NCBI RefSeq assembly: GCF_022836495.1
Contig: NZ_BQXM01000014.1
Span: forward strand, 53,544-117,543
Direction: 5' to 3'
From: Desulforhabdus sp. TSK
Lineage (GTDB): Bacteria; Desulfobacterota; Syntrophobacteria; Syntrophobacterales; Syntrophobacteraceae
DNA: 64,000 nucleotides
Translations under genes and position numbers: made by a program
Shown here: piece after piece, positions 8,810-17,791 of the stretch
Layout of the letters: each line of letters opens with the position of its first letter
Numbering within the stretch: the stretch's first letter is position 1
Notes under the pieces: generated by a model
Told to the model about the DNA's origin: nothing
Database searches by the model: none
What the model saw: only the letters and a program-made list of their open reading frames with translations

Positions 8810-8963
8810 AGAGGCTGTCTAAAAAATGAGTCTCTCACTCTGAGCACGCATCTTGTTTCGTCATTCCGGCGGTTCTTAAGCCGGAATCCAGGTTTTTCGC
8901 TGGGGTGGATTCCGGCTAAAAGACTGCCGGAATGACGAGGAAACGAATTTTTAGACAGCCTCT
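8810..8963. mobile_element. MITE-like element with terminal repeats (GAGGCTGTCTAAAAA family), copy 1
   Basis: AGAGGCTGTCTAAAAA at the left is mirrored by TTTTTAGACAGCCTCT at the right. A second copy with the same termini and a shared left interior (ATGAGTC...TCACTCTGAGCA) lies at 57973-58031. This copy is about 95 bp longer because it contains an inner palindromic insert (about 8855-8937) built from CGTCATTCCGGC/GCCGGAATGACG. It encodes nothing, sits in the Lon promoter region, and its right end overlaps the stop codon of the adjacent response regulator. Confidence 0.7.
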
Positions 8964-9354
8964 AACCCAGGATTTTATGAATGGCCGCCAGCAGTTCATC
9001 GGGCTCGGGGGGCTTTTCAATGTAGTCTGCCGGTTCGGGGATCGTTCCCCCTTCATATTCGTCCAGGACTCTTTGGGAATGGAAAAACGTCTTCCTGGCA
9101 AGGGCCGAAACCATGATGACGGGAATATCTTTCAGCTCCGGATCTTTTTTCAGCTCCCGGTACAGCTGAATGCCGCTTTCTTTGGGCATCATGACGTCCA
9201 TGACAATGAGGGCGGGGCTCTTCTGCCGCGCCACCTCCAGCCCCTCCCGGCCGTCCTCGGCCAGCAGGGGTTTGAACCCATTCGTTTCCAGCAGGGTGGA
9301 TATGTAGACTCTCATGTCCTGCTCGTCATCCACTACCAATACCTTCTTAGCCAT
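8962..9354 (-). CDS. Single-domain response regulator (CheY-like)
   Basis: A 130-aa receiver domain without an output domain. The acidic pocket is DDE at residues 9-11, the phospho-acceptor is Asp53 (VMDVMMP) and the conserved Lys is Lys114 (YIEKPPEP). The ATG at 9354 is preceded by GGAGG with good spacing, so the longer open frame is not used. It probably relays phosphate from a kinase in this neighbourhood. Its TAG stop codon lies at the edge of the repeat element, so the insertion may have replaced the original end. It is separated from Lon by that element. Confidence 0.9.
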   Translation of the reverse strand: MAKKVLVVDDEQDMRVYISTLLETNGFKPLLAEDGREGLEVARQKSPALIVMDVMMPKESGIQLYRELKKDPELKDIPVIMVSALARKTFFHSQRVLDEYEGGTIPEPADYIEKPPEPDELLAAIHKILG

Positions 9355-9451
9355 GGTGTGATTCCTCCAGGTCCTGTTCCATGAACGGCGAACGTTTTCC
9401 ACTTCATCGCGTGCACACCGGCGATGGATTCAGTGTCATTGGGGCGACAGC

Positions 9452-9955
9452 CTAAGAATACATCTTTCCCGGCAGGGTGAACTGCTTGGCCGGATTCCTG
9501 ATGGCCATGACATGGCAGTGGGCATACCTGGAAACGTTGGCCACCGTACTGCCGTGCACCATCCTGTCAAGCTCCGACTTTCCGAGAGCCCCCATCACGA
9601 TGAGGTCGATGTCGTGCTTTTTGGCATAGCGAATGATCTCCACATCGGGCGCGCCGCAGCGAATCGCGAACGTGTAATCCTTGAAATCCCCCAGACGCCC
9701 CTCGTAGGTTTGCCGCAAGTTTTTTTCTGCTTCCGCGGCGATCTCTTCATCGAAGAAGGCCTGCCCATCCTGGGATTTCCCTTCGGGGATATGTTCGTCC
9801 ACAATCTGCCTCGAATAGGTGAAGGACGAATGGGGCACATGGAGTATGTGCAGGTGTGCACCACATTTTTTAGCGAGATTCAGGGCATGGATGAATGCAA
9901 TATGGGCATCGTCGGAAAAATCCGTGCAAATCAAAATATTCTTATATTCCACCAT
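9452..9955 (-). CDS. Universal stress protein (UspA family)
   Basis: A 167-aa single Usp domain. It starts VEYKNILICTDFSDDAHIAF, the standard first strand and Asp. It ends with the ATP-binding pattern G-x2-G-x9-G-(S/T) in GALGKSELDRMVHGST, so it is likely of the ATP-binding class. The start at ATG 9955 has an AGGGGAAG ribosome site. It follows the broken RR-kinase gene on the same strand and may share its transcript. Usp proteins accumulate under growth arrest and stress; the specific role is unknown. Confidence 0.9.
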   Translation of the reverse strand: MVEYKNILICTDFSDDAHIAFIHALNLAKKCGAHLHILHVPHSSFTYSRQIVDEHIPEGKSQDGQAFFDEEIAAEAEKNLRQTYEGRLGDFKDYTFAIRCGAPDVEIIRYAKKHDIDLIVMGALGKSELDRMVHGSTVANVSRYAHCHVMAIRNPAKQFTLPGKMYS

Positions 9956-9971
9956 GGTCTTCCCCTTTCGT

Positions 9972-10621
9972 TCAAATACCTGTCCCTGAAGCCGCCCCGT
10001 CCCCCGCCGGCAGGCGCACGACAAAACAGGTGCCGGTTCCCTCTTCGGATTCCACCTCGATGGATCCTCCGTGCTCTCCCACGATCTTCTGAGCGATCAT
10101 GAGCCCCAGGCCGGTCCCTTTGCTTCCCTTCGTAGGGTAGCCACGGTCTGGCCCACGGCTGCAAGCCTTTCGGCCTGCAGCAACTTTTCCGTCTTCTCCT
10201 GCACGAGACGCTCCAGGCCTTCCGTGTATTCCCGAAGCCTCGCTTTCATCCAGACTATTTCATGCGCTCTCTTCAGGGCGACCGTGAGAGCTTCGTCATG
10301 GATGGGCTTCGTGATGAAATCCGAGGCGTCGGCCTGGAGGCTCTTCACGGCGAAGTCAAAATCTCCGTGGCCCGTGATGACAATGACCTCCGTGTCGGGC
10401 CTTTCTTCCTTGATCTTACGGAGGAGCGCGATCCCGTCCATTCCGGGCATTTTGATATCCGTGAGAACGATGGACGGTTTGTGCTGCCTAAAAATACCGA
10501 GGGCTTCTTCCCCGCTCGCTGCAGTCAATACTCTGTAGCCACTGTCCATGAGGGAGATTCCGAGGACTTTGCGGATGCCCTCTTCGTCATCCACCAGCAA
10601 GATCAGTTCGTCAGCCATCAC
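9972..10621 (-). pseudogene. Response regulator-histidine kinase fusion with internal deletion
   Basis: The N-terminus is an intact receiver domain (ILLVDDEEG, phospho-acceptor Asp55 in LTDIKMPG, Lys in FITKPIHD) followed by a coiled linker and the start of a HisKA region ([15 protein letters not shown]). At about 10135 the sequence jumps to [18 protein letters not shown], the G-box of the HATPase domain, in a different frame. That second piece runs to a natural-looking end ([11 protein letters not shown]...TGI stop at 9972). The phosphorylatable His and most of the ATP-binding domain are lost. The frame actually translated ends at 10097, giving a 174-aa receiver protein that could still function. 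Its start overlaps the stop of the upstream kinase by four bases. Confidence 0.75.
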
Positions 10622-11709
10622 CGGCCACCCAATGCGGGAAATTGGAGGATGAAGACCGCCCCGCCGTTATCCGCGGTCTTTACCCGAATCGTCCCTTCAT
10701 AATCCTGGACGATGCCATAACTGATGGAAAGCCCCAGTCCCGTGCCCTTGCCCACCCGCTTGGTAGTGAAAAAGGGCTCGAATATCTTTCGCAGGATATC
10801 CTGGGGAATGCCCACTCCCGAATCCTTCACTTCGATGGTGACCTTGTCCTTTTGGAGCCAGGTTTTCAAATAGATACGCTTTTCGATCTCCCGATGGCCC
10901 TCTTTTTCACACCGCTCTTCAATGGCGTCCCGGGCATTGATGAGGAGATTGATGAACACCTGCTCCAGGCGATTGGCGTCCCCCAGGATGGTGGGGAGAT
11001 CTTCCTGCAGATCCTGCACCACCTCGATTTCCCTCAGCTTCAACTGCTGGCTGAAAATATCCACCGCGTTCCTGAGGGCCTCGTTCACCTGGACCCTTTC
11101 ACTCGTCACATCGGATTTGCGGCCAAATTCTCTCAAATGCTGAATGATTTTGGAGGCCCGGTCCACATGCCTGTCGATTTCCTCCGCCATGGTCTTGAGA
11201 ATATCCTCCCGTATGGGCTCCGCCTTGCGCACCTTGCGCATGAGAAACTCGCTGGCCGTCTTGATGACCGACAGGGGCTGGTTCAACTCGTGGGCGATGC
11301 CGGTGGCCATTTTACTGGCCTGAATGAGCTGCTGCTCCGCCATGAGCCGCTTGGTGATATCGCTCGTGGTGACCAGGTAAGCCTTCTTCCCCTGGTATTC
11401 CGAAGGGGACACGCGGATATTGACATAGATACTGCGGCCGTCCCGCGTCATCTGCCGCGCCATGTTCAGGGTATCGTTGTTGCGGATCTCCAGGGCATAG
11501 TGCTGGTGCTCACTGTCTTCGAAAAACCTCAGGAAGGATGTCCGCAGCAGTTCTTGCTTGTCGTAGCCATACACGGATTTCACGCTGTCGTTGCAGTCCA
11601 TGATCATGAGGCTTCTGCGATCGAGCACAAACACGGGATTGGGGATATTATCGAATATATACCGGTACTTTTCCTCCGACATGCGAATTTCTTCCTCCAG
11701 GCACCGCAT
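10618..11709 (-). CDS. PAS-containing sensor histidine kinase (N-terminally disrupted)
   Basis: The protein contains a PAS domain (from [21 protein letters not shown]), a HisKA domain with His in [15 protein letters not shown]-box NLLINARDA, and G-boxes DSGVGIP and GKGTGLGLS. The kinase core is complete. The ATG at 11709 has AAGG eight bases upstream; an internal ATG at 11682 has a better GGAGG site. Upstream, a membrane-anchored N-terminus lies in another frame (11735-11866), so the original gene was probably a membrane sensor kinase that lost its sensing domain. It is coupled by ATGA overlap to the next response regulator gene, its likely partner. Confidence 0.85.
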   Translation of the reverse strand: MRCLEEEIRMSEEKYRYIFDNIPNPVFVLDRRSLMIMDCNDSVKSVYGYDKQELLRTSFLRFFEDSEHQHYALEIRNNDTLNMARQMTRDGRSIYVNIRVSPSEYQGKKAYLVTTSDITKRLMAEQQLIQASKMATGIAHELNQPLSVIKTASEFLMRKVRKAEPIREDILKTMAEEIDRHVDRASKIIQHLREFGRKSDVTSERVQVNEALRNAVDIFSQQLKLREIEVVQDLQEDLPTILGDANRLEQVFINLLINARDAIEERCEKEGHREIEKRIYLKTWLQKDKVTIEVKDSGVGIPQDILRKIFEPFFTTKRVGKGTGLGLSISYGIVQDYEGTIRVKTADNGGAVFILQFPALGGR

Positions 11710-11734
11710 CTGTATGACCTTCAGCAATGTTCTC

Positions 11735-11866
11735 GAGGGTGCTTTTTTTCTGGTAATCGATGTTGAAATAAGCCCACGTGGAGATGACGACGAACAGAAA
11801 CAGCCCCACCAGGCCGATGAGTCTCGAAATGAGGCTGTGATAGATCTTTTGGATGCGTTTGCCCAT
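11735..11866 (-). pseudogene. Detached N-terminal membrane segment of the sensor kinase
   Basis: The reading gives MGKRIQKIYHSLISRLIG followed by a single hydrophobic helix (LVGLFLFVVISTWAYF) and a short stretch NIDYQKKSTLENIA. This is the usual start of a membrane histidine kinase. It runs out of frame into the PAS kinase near 11735. Family members would be expected to carry a periplasmic sensor of 100-200 residues and a second membrane helix here; neither is present. This supports a deletion plus frame change rather than a simple one-base error. Confidence 0.6.
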
Positions 11867-12184
11867 CGCTCAGCACTCGAGGGACCTGACTCCCGTTCGG
11901 ATCAAGGGGGCGCACTGATGCCCGCGTCCCGGAGGGACCGCTTTCCAGGGAATGAGACAGGAATCCAGCAGGTAACATTTTGAACTTACATTTAAAATCT
12001 AGCTTAAAAAGAGTTTACGGTCAAGGGAGAAGGTCACTGGGATGGGGATTTAGTGCTTACTGGGAACCTGTAAAACCATTCAGAGGAAAATGCAGGCCGG
12101 GCTACCGATGCCGAACATCGGCCTTCACAAAGAGTATCCCGACCTGCGCACTCATGCCTCACGGCGACCCTGGGGGCCCCAAAA
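11867..12184. other. Intergenic region, nothing recognised
   Basis: This 318-bp gap separates the sensor-kinase remnant from the 3' end of the SYLF gene, both on the minus strand. It should hold the kinase promoter. I see no convincing promoter, RNA gene or long repeat. Confidence 0.5.
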
Positions 12185-12877
12185 TCACCTGGGGGTATAA
12201 CGGGTCAGAACCTTCTTGAAACTGGCTGCCGACGCAGGCACTTTCAGCCCTTTGCCCGATGCAAAAATCGCCGCAGAGGTAACGCCGGGAGATCTGTAAT
12301 ACTGGGCATTGGCGTCGTCATCGATCTGGAGGGCGGCTCCGTCCAAAGCAACTCCCGCAAAGAGTCCCCGGCTCCTGGAATAGGAATATATCTCGGACTT
12401 CAGCTGAACATCCGTAGCGGCCTCTGCAGAACGTCCTACCGGACCTGCAGCCACAGAGGCCTGGGCTCCCAGAGTGAACTTCCCCTGGGTGATGGCATCG
12501 ATGCTCTTCCGTGTCTTGAACACCAGGATGACATCGGTGGACTCGGCTCCAATCTGCCATCCAACGCTACCCCCCATGAGGGTGATCAGGGAGGGGTTGC
12601 TCCAACGCCCCCCCTCACGCACGGAAAGAACCCCACGCCCGTACTTGCCCCCCACGACAAAGCCCGCTTTGAGGAGGCCGGGCAGCACCGCCACACCATA
12701 AGCGTCCTTGAGGAGCGCCGGCGGAAGACCTTTTTCCGGGATGCGCATGATCTCTTCCAAAACATTCGACGCCGAGCTCACGGTCTTATCCGCACTGTCT
12801 GCAGCCTGAAGCCAACCGGGAACAAGAAAAACCACCGCTCCCAGGAACAATGACACCCATATGTAAAATTTTCTCAT
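12185..12877 (-). CDS. Secreted SYLF/Ysc84-domain lipid-binding protein
   Basis: A 230-aa protein with a signal peptide (VSLFLGAVVFLVPGWLQAAD, cleavage after AQA/QAA). The SYLF (Ysc84) domain features are: IPEKGLPPALLKDAYGVAVLP, GGKYGRGVLSVR, LMGGSVGWQIGAESTDVILVF, GKFTLGAQASVAAGPVGR and the closing YSYSRSRGLFAGVALDGA. SYLF domains bind phosphoinositide-like lipids in eukaryotes; bacterial members are periplasmic and poorly characterised. ATG at 12877 is preferred to the upstream GTG because AGGAG sits eight bases ahead of it. It appears monocistronic. Confidence 0.85.
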   Translation of the reverse strand: MRKFYIWVSLFLGAVVFLVPGWLQAADSADKTVSSASNVLEEIMRIPEKGLPPALLKDAYGVAVLPGLLKAGFVVGGKYGRGVLSVREGGRWSNPSLITLMGGSVGWQIGAESTDVILVFKTRKSIDAITQGKFTLGAQASVAAGPVGRSAEAATDVQLKSEIYSYSRSRGLFAGVALDGAALQIDDDANAQYYRSPGVTSAAIFASGKGLKVPASAASFKKVLTRYTPR

Positions 12878-13126
12878 AGCTCCCACTCCTCTCTTGGGGG
12901 TTCAAATGAAAATCCATAGCCTTATTCCAAGTAAAATTAATCCTTGCAGAAGGTTATGGCAACCCAGCCGTTGTGCAGCCCCAACGAGGCAGAGCTCGGG
13001 AACGCAATTGTCTTTGCACCTGAGTAAAAACATACGAAGCGCACCCACGCTGCCCTAACAGCTTACCCTGCCGGCAAGAAGGGACGGTTTGAAGCCGTCA
13101 AATCATTCATCGCTTCTTCCTGTGAA

Positions 13127-13155
13127 GTTAACCTTTGTTAATCGATTTGGTTAGC
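13127..13155 (+). promoter_or_regulatory. GTTAACC-N15-GGTTAGC site, upstream copy (candidate enhancer)
   Basis: GTTAACC (13127-13133) and GGTTAGC (13149-13155) form an imperfect inverted repeat with a 15-nt spacer. The identical half-sites with the identical spacing recur at 15933-15961, upstream of the enhancer-binding protein gene. This copy lies about 125 bp before the -24/-12 promoter, a normal distance for a sigma-54 activator site. Confidence 0.6.
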
Positions 13156-13278
13156 AAGGGAGCGGAGACGCGGAGGCGCACGGCCGAGGGATTCCAGAAA
13201 TCCTCCCCGCGCCGTGCACTGTATTTCCGGGCCTTTACACTTAGGATCCAGCCACCCGTTCTATTATTTGATGCATTT

Positions 13279-13294
13279 TGGCATTTATATTGCT
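13279..13294 (+). promoter_or_regulatory. Sigma-54 promoter of the multiheme cytochrome gene
   Basis: TGGCATTTATATTGCT matches the -24/-12 consensus TGGCAYR-N4-TTGCW. The essential GG (13280-13281) and GC (13292-13293) are exactly ten bases apart. It lies 98 bp before the ATG at 13392. A sigma-54 activator gene follows the cytochrome, which supports the call. Confidence 0.8.
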
Positions 13295-13391
13295 TTTAAG
13301 GCCGTCACACATTGAAACTGTCTATCGGAAACGGTTGAGCTCAGGTCGCTGACTGGGGTCGAAACTGAGAACAATTGGAAAAAGGAAACGT

Positions 13392-15797
13392 ATGAAAACA
13401 AAAGCTATGGAATTCTTTCGAAAGCTCCCGTTGTGGGCACTGGTCGCGGGTTTTTCGTTGGCATGGGGCTATTCCACGACTTTCGCAGCGGACGCTGCCT
13501 TGATGGATCTGTCCATAAGTGGAGCGAGCAGCCTCTATGAAAACACCTCGAGCAATTACACCGCGACGGCAAAATTCAGCGACGGATCAACTCGAACAGT
13601 CACCTCCACCGCATCCTGGTCGGAAAACTCCGACTACGCAACCATCTCTCAAGGGGTCTTGACAGCCAGGTCTGTGCGCAGTAACCGAGGTGTGACCATA
13701 ACGGCCAGGTATTCATCCAACGGAGTCACGAAAAAGACCAGCAAGACGGTGACCATCCTCAACGGATCCACAAGCCAGCCCTCCGAAAAAACACTCTCCA
13801 GCATCGCCGTCACCGGCGCCGGCTCAGTGAACGAAGGGACTACATCGCCCTACGTCGCCACCGCCACCTTCAGTGACGGATCCACCCAGGTCGTCACCAC
13901 CAGCGCCACCTGGAGCGAGAATTCCTCTGCCGCCACCATGAACAGTTCCGGAGTGTTAACCGCAGGCCAGGTCACAGGCAACCAGACGGTCACCGTCACT
14001 GCAAGCTACACCAGCGGCGGCACCACCAGGAACGGCAGTATCAACGTCACCATTGTTGATAGTCCGGTCGCCAAGACCCTTTCCAGCCTCGCCGTCACCG
14101 GCGCCGGCTCAGTGAACGAAGGGACCACCTCGCCTTACGTCGCTACCGCCGCCTTCAGTGACGGGTCCACCCAGGCCGTTACCACCAGTGCCACCTGGAG
14201 CGAGAATTCTTCTGCCGCCACCATCGACAGTTCCGGAGTGTTAACCGCAGGCCAGGTCACAGGCAACCAGACGGTCACCGTCACTGCAAGCTACACCAGC
14301 AGCGGCACCACCAAAACGGGAAACCTGACGGTTACCATCACCGACAGTACCGTTGTGCCCCCTGCTTTGTCCGGTTCCCATGCGGACAAGTTTGCTGCCT
14401 ACGAAGGGACCAAGACCTGCCTCCAGTGCCATCGCTCTGAGGCCGTCGAGGTTCACAACTCAGAACACTATCAGTGGGCCGGCAAATTGGGAAAGATCAA
14501 CGATTTCTGTATCTATCCCGATATCAACCATATCGGAAAGCTGACCAATGTAAACGGCCTGCCTGTCGATAGCGGCTGCAGCAAGTGCCACGTCGGCAAA
14601 GGGGCCAAGCCTGCTCCCGTCACGGCAAACCCGACAGACGCGCAACTGGAGAACATCGACTGTCTCGTCTGCCACGCTCCCAAATACAAACGGACCGTGG
14701 ATCCAGTGACCAAGGCCCAGTGGATACCGGATGAATCAGCCATGGGCATGACCGTACTTGAGGCAGCTGTAGACATTCAAAAGACAAGTCGCGCCACCTG
14801 TCTGAACTGTCACACCAAGTCGGGAGGCGGAGACAATTTTAAGCGGGGCGATATCGAAGAGCATCATCGAAATCCCGCAACCCGGGCCTTTGACGTCCAC
14901 ATGTCCTCCGCGGCCCTGGGTGGAGGGGACTTGAACTGTACGGCATGCCATACGGTGTCGGCACACAAAATCGCCGGCAAGGGAGCGGACCTCAGGGTAG
15001 CGGAAGGGCCCAAACCGGAGTGTACCTCCTGCCATACGGCCAATCCACCGCATAGTAATTCGAACATCAACAAGTATCACCTGAAACGCGTGGCGTGCAA
15101 CACCTGCCATATCCCGACCTTCGCCAAATTCGCTGCGACAGATATGTTCAGGGATTGGTCGGCTCCGGGTGAACTGAATCCAGCTACCGGTCTGTACGAC
15201 CCCGCCCGGACGATGCAGGCCAACGTTACCCCCCAGTACAAGTTCTGGGACGGCACTTCATCATTGTTCTATGACTTCGGCACCGCATTCACGATTCAGC
15301 CCAACGGGAATGTCTTCATGGGCGGACCAGCGGCGGCGACACAGGCCACCACCGGCGCTAAGATCTATCCCTTCAAATATCACACGGCCTTGCAGCCTTA
15401 CGATACCGACACCAACTTCCTGCTCCCCTTGAAGATCGGACAGTTTTATATGCAGGGGGATCTGGTGAATGCCGTACCCCTGGGGCAGGATGCCGTTACA
15501 TGGCCGAGAAATCCTTACGGCTACCAGCAGACGGAACGTTGGATGGGACTCTTCCATGAAGTCTCTCCCAAGGAGAACGCTCTGGGATACAACAACTGCA
15601 ACACCTGTCACAATACGACCAGTCCGAAGGTTCCGCTGAAATCTCTGGGTTACACCATCAAAACAGGTCAGACGACAGCCACACTTTGTTCGAGTTGCCA
15701 TAGCGCCGAGACATATTCATTCAGCGAGGTCCATCCCCGTCACACCAACAAGGGGATCGACTGCTCCAGATGCCACAATTTCAGCAAGGCTCCCTGA
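13392..15797 (+). CDS. Secreted ten-heme c-type cytochrome with Ig-like repeats
   Basis: An 801-aa protein with a signal peptide (cleavage near residue 33, after TTFA). Three bacterial Ig-like (Big2-type) repeats span residues 35-320; the second and third are nearly identical, with a 95-residue period. From residue 343 there are ten CxxCH heme motifs: CLQCH, CSKCH, CLVCH, CLNCH, CTACH, CTSCH, CNTCH, CNTCH, CSSCH and CSRCH. The order of motifs and phrases such as AFDVHMS and VACNTCHIPTFAKF recall the octaheme tetrathionate reductase family, but with extra hemes. The likely place is the periplasm or cell surface; the substrate is unknown. It is preceded by a sigma-54 promoter and followed by a strong terminator. 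Confidence 0.9.
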   Translation: MKTKAMEFFRKLPLWALVAGFSLAWGYSTTFAADAALMDLSISGASSLYENTSSNYTATAKFSDGSTRTVTSTASWSENSDYATISQGVLTARSVRSNRGVTITARYSSNGVTKKTSKTVTILNGSTSQPSEKTLSSIAVTGAGSVNEGTTSPYVATATFSDGSTQVVTTSATWSENSSAATMNSSGVLTAGQVTGNQTVTVTASYTSGGTTRNGSINVTIVDSPVAKTLSSLAVTGAGSVNEGTTSPYVATAAFSDGSTQAVTTSATWSENSSAATIDSSGVLTAGQVTGNQTVTVTASYTSSGTTKTGNLTVTITDSTVVPPALSGSHADKFAAYEGTKTCLQCHRSEAVEVHNSEHYQWAGKLGKINDFCIYPDINHIGKLTNVNGLPVDSGCSKCHVGKGAKPAPVTANPTDAQLENIDCLVCHAPKYKRTVDPVTKAQWIPDESAMGMTVLEAAVDIQKTSRATCLNCHTKSGGGDNFKRGDIEEHHRNPATRAFDVHMSSAALGGGDLNCTACHTVSAHKIAGKGADLRVAEGPKPECTSCHTANPPHSNSNINKYHLKRVACNTCHIPTFAKFAATDMFRDWSAPGELNPATGLYDPARTMQANVTPQYKFWDGTSSLFYDFGTAFTIQPNGNVFMGGPAAATQATTGAKIYPFKYHTALQPYDTDTNFLLPLKIGQFYMQGDLVNAVPLGQDAVTWPRNPYGYQQTERWMGLFHEVSPKENALGYNNCNTCHNTTSPKVPLKSLGYTIKTGQTTATLCSSCHSAETYSFSEVHPRHTNKGIDCSRCHNFSKAP
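13794..14346 (+). repeat. 285-bp tandem repeat encoding Ig-like domains
   Basis: The segment starting GTCACCGGCGCCGGCTCAGT at 13809 recurs at 14094 (period 285 bp, 95 codons), and the two units are nearly identical at the DNA level. A more diverged third unit precedes them. High DNA identity suggests recent duplication or gene conversion, and copy number may vary between strains. Confidence 0.8.
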
Positions 15798-15875
15798 TGT
15801 TTGACCGGGTGGGAGGGGAGATCTTCCACCCGGGTTGACTCCTCTCAAGTTTTGTCTTCCTCAGTTCCACCCTCC

Positions 15876-15906
15876 CCCCGCGTCTGTTTTCAGACGCGGG
15901 GTTTTT
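15876..15906 (+). terminator. Intrinsic terminator of the cytochrome gene
   Basis: A perfect 11-bp GC-rich stem (CCCCGCGTCTG / CAGACGCGGGG) with a TTTT loop is followed by TTTTTCTTTT. It lies 79 bp after the cytochrome stop codon. Confidence 0.9.
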
Positions 15907-15932
15907 CTTTTACCGGCAATGGTTACCTTAGT

Positions 15933-15961
15933 GTTAACCAAACCAGCGCCCGCTGGTTAGC
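15933..15961 (+). promoter_or_regulatory. GTTAACC-N15-GGTTAGC site, downstream copy before the activator gene
   Basis: The half-sites and 15-nt spacing are the same as at 13127-13155. Here the spacer itself holds a palindrome (ACCAGCG-CCCGCTGGT). An additional GGTTACC lies just upstream (15921). The site lies between the cytochrome terminator and the activator gene, so the activator may control its own expression as well as the cytochrome. Confidence 0.55.
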
Positions 15962-16040
15962 AGTAGTTAATGTCTGGGGAAGCGAAGGATCATGCTGCAT
16001 ACCGTTAACGGGAGAGCACAGAATAAAGTAAATAAAAGCC

Positions 16041-16062
16041 GATACTTAAATCGGATACTTAA
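16041..16062 (+). repeat. Direct repeat GATACTTAA x2 upstream of the activator gene
   Basis: GATACTTAA occurs at 16041-16049 and 16054-16062, a 13-bp period, about 85-100 bp before the activator start. It could be a regulator site in the leader; no protein can be assigned. Confidence 0.35.
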
Positions 16063-16144
16063 GTGCCTGTGCATGAAAATATTTTCAGACCCTTCTTCAT
16101 TGGTGTGGTCTGGGAACGGGCGACGAGGCGTTCCGGAGAGCGTT

Positions 16145-17587
16145 ATGGAAGACAGCTACTACAAAGCGGCCATTGAGACCATGCGGGAAGCACTCCTCGT
16201 GGTCGATACCCAGGGCACGATCCTCTCCGTGAATCCGGCCTTTGAAACGATGACCGGTTACTCGAGTCGCGAGCTTGTGGGGAAGCCCTGCACGGTCCTC
16301 AATTGCACCGGATGCAGAATCCACGAAAAGGGTACCGGAAAAGCGTGGTGTGCCATGTTTTCCCGGGGGGGGGTCCGGGACAAAAAATGTGAAATCGAAT
16401 CGAAGGATGGGACAAAGGTTTTTGTGACCAAGCACGCCACAGTGCTTTACGATGAAAAGGGAGATATCTCGGGAGCCGTGGAAATTCTGAGCGACCGCTC
16501 CGAAATGGTACGCAAGGAGGAAGAGATTGAGTCACTGCGCTCCACCCTCCTTCACAAGGAGGCCTTTACGGGCATCATCGGCTCCTCCAAGTGCATCCAG
16601 AAGCTCCTGGACCTCATCGCCAATGTCGCTCAGTCCGAAGCGCCCGTCCTTCTTTATGGGGAATCCGGTGTGGGGAAGGAGTTGGTTGCGCAAGCCCTGC
16701 ACATGGCCAGCAGAAGATTTGAAGCGCCCTTCATCAAGGTCAACTGCGCTTCTCTCAACGAAAACCTCCTGGAGAGCGAGCTCTTCGGACATGTCAAGGG
16801 AGCGTTCACCGGAGCGGGAAAAGATCGCATCGGGCGCTTCGAAGCTGCTTCAGGAGGGAGTATCTTCCTGGATGAAATCGGGGATATTTCTCCAGCCATC
16901 CAGGTGAAACTTTTGAGGGTTCTGGAGTCCCGGGAAATTGAGCGCGTGGGAGACCATCAGCCCGTTCCTGTCGATGTTCGCGTCATTTCCGCAACCAACA
17001 AAAACCTCGAAGATCTCATCATTCAGGGACTTTTCCGGGAAGATTTATACTATCGCATCAACGTGGTGCCTGTCCATGTCCCCCCTCTCCGTGAGCACAA
17101 GGAAGACATTCCACTCCTGGCGCAGACCTTCATTGACAAAATCGCCCGCCGCAGCGGAAAGCCCATCACCGGGCTCAGCCCACAGGCGCTGGAGATCATG
17201 CTCGCCTACAACTGGCCGGGCAACGTTCGAGAGCTCCGAAACACCATCGAATATGCCTTCGTCCTCTGCAATGAGTCTCTCATCGGCCCCCACCATCTGA
17301 CTCCAAAGATCACACAGTCCGAAGAGGGCACCCAGCCCCCTGCGCCTGTTGATGCCTTCAGCGCCCTCCATAGAGACGAACCAATGCGCAAATACCCAGA
17401 GGCAAAGGATTTCGAAGAAAATCCCGACTTGCTTCGACTCCTTCAGGCCCTTCAAGCCACGAACGGAAATCAAACAAAGGCCGCCGGGATTCTGGGCATC
17501 AGTCGAGTGGCGGTCTGGAAAAAGATGAAGAAATACGGCGTCACACTGCAAAGAGGCCTTCCTCACGAGCGAGACTCTGGAATCTGA
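16145..17587 (+). CDS. Sigma-54-dependent activator with Cys-rich PAS domain
   Basis: A 480-aa enhancer-binding protein. An N-terminal PAS domain (about 5-115) carries Cys49, Cys54, Cys57, Cys69 and Cys82, which suggests metal, Fe-S or redox sensing. The AAA+ domain has Walker A GESGVGKE (172-179), the sigma-54 contact loop GAFTGA (219-224) and Walker B FLDEIGD (241-247). A Fis-type helix-turn-helix closes the protein ([20 protein letters not shown]). ATG at 16145 is chosen because GGAGA precedes it and homology begins there. The adjacent sigma-54-driven cytochrome and the shared operator sequence make that cytochrome its likely target. Confidence 0.92.
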   Translation: MEDSYYKAAIETMREALLVVDTQGTILSVNPAFETMTGYSSRELVGKPCTVLNCTGCRIHEKGTGKAWCAMFSRGGVRDKKCEIESKDGTKVFVTKHATVLYDEKGDISGAVEILSDRSEMVRKEEEIESLRSTLLHKEAFTGIIGSSKCIQKLLDLIANVAQSEAPVLLYGESGVGKELVAQALHMASRRFEAPFIKVNCASLNENLLESELFGHVKGAFTGAGKDRIGRFEAASGGSIFLDEIGDISPAIQVKLLRVLESREIERVGDHQPVPVDVRVISATNKNLEDLIIQGLFREDLYYRINVVPVHVPPLREHKEDIPLLAQTFIDKIARRSGKPITGLSPQALEIMLAYNWPGNVRELRNTIEYAFVLCNESLIGPHHLTPKITQSEEGTQPPAPVDAFSALHRDEPMRKYPEAKDFEENPDLLRLLQALQATNGNQTKAAGILGISRVAVWKKMKKYGVTLQRGLPHERDSGI

Positions 17588-17791
17588 TGTCCTGAAACGG
17601 GATCCTCGGGGAAGCGCAGCAGGATTTCGTAGAGTTTTTTATGTAATGCATTGAGCCACCTTTAAGTAATATTTAAACGATACAAATCCAATATATTGTT
17701 TATGCTATTAATTTTTATTCAAGAACAGGGGAAGGTTTGTCCGATAATTCTCGGAAGTCCATTCCTGTCCCAAAAGAGAGAAAGCTGGCTC

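Noticed and set aside
15962..16144. Second sigma-54 promoter before the activator gene
   Set aside because: No GG-N10-GC pair with flanking consensus bases occurs between the operator and the start codon.
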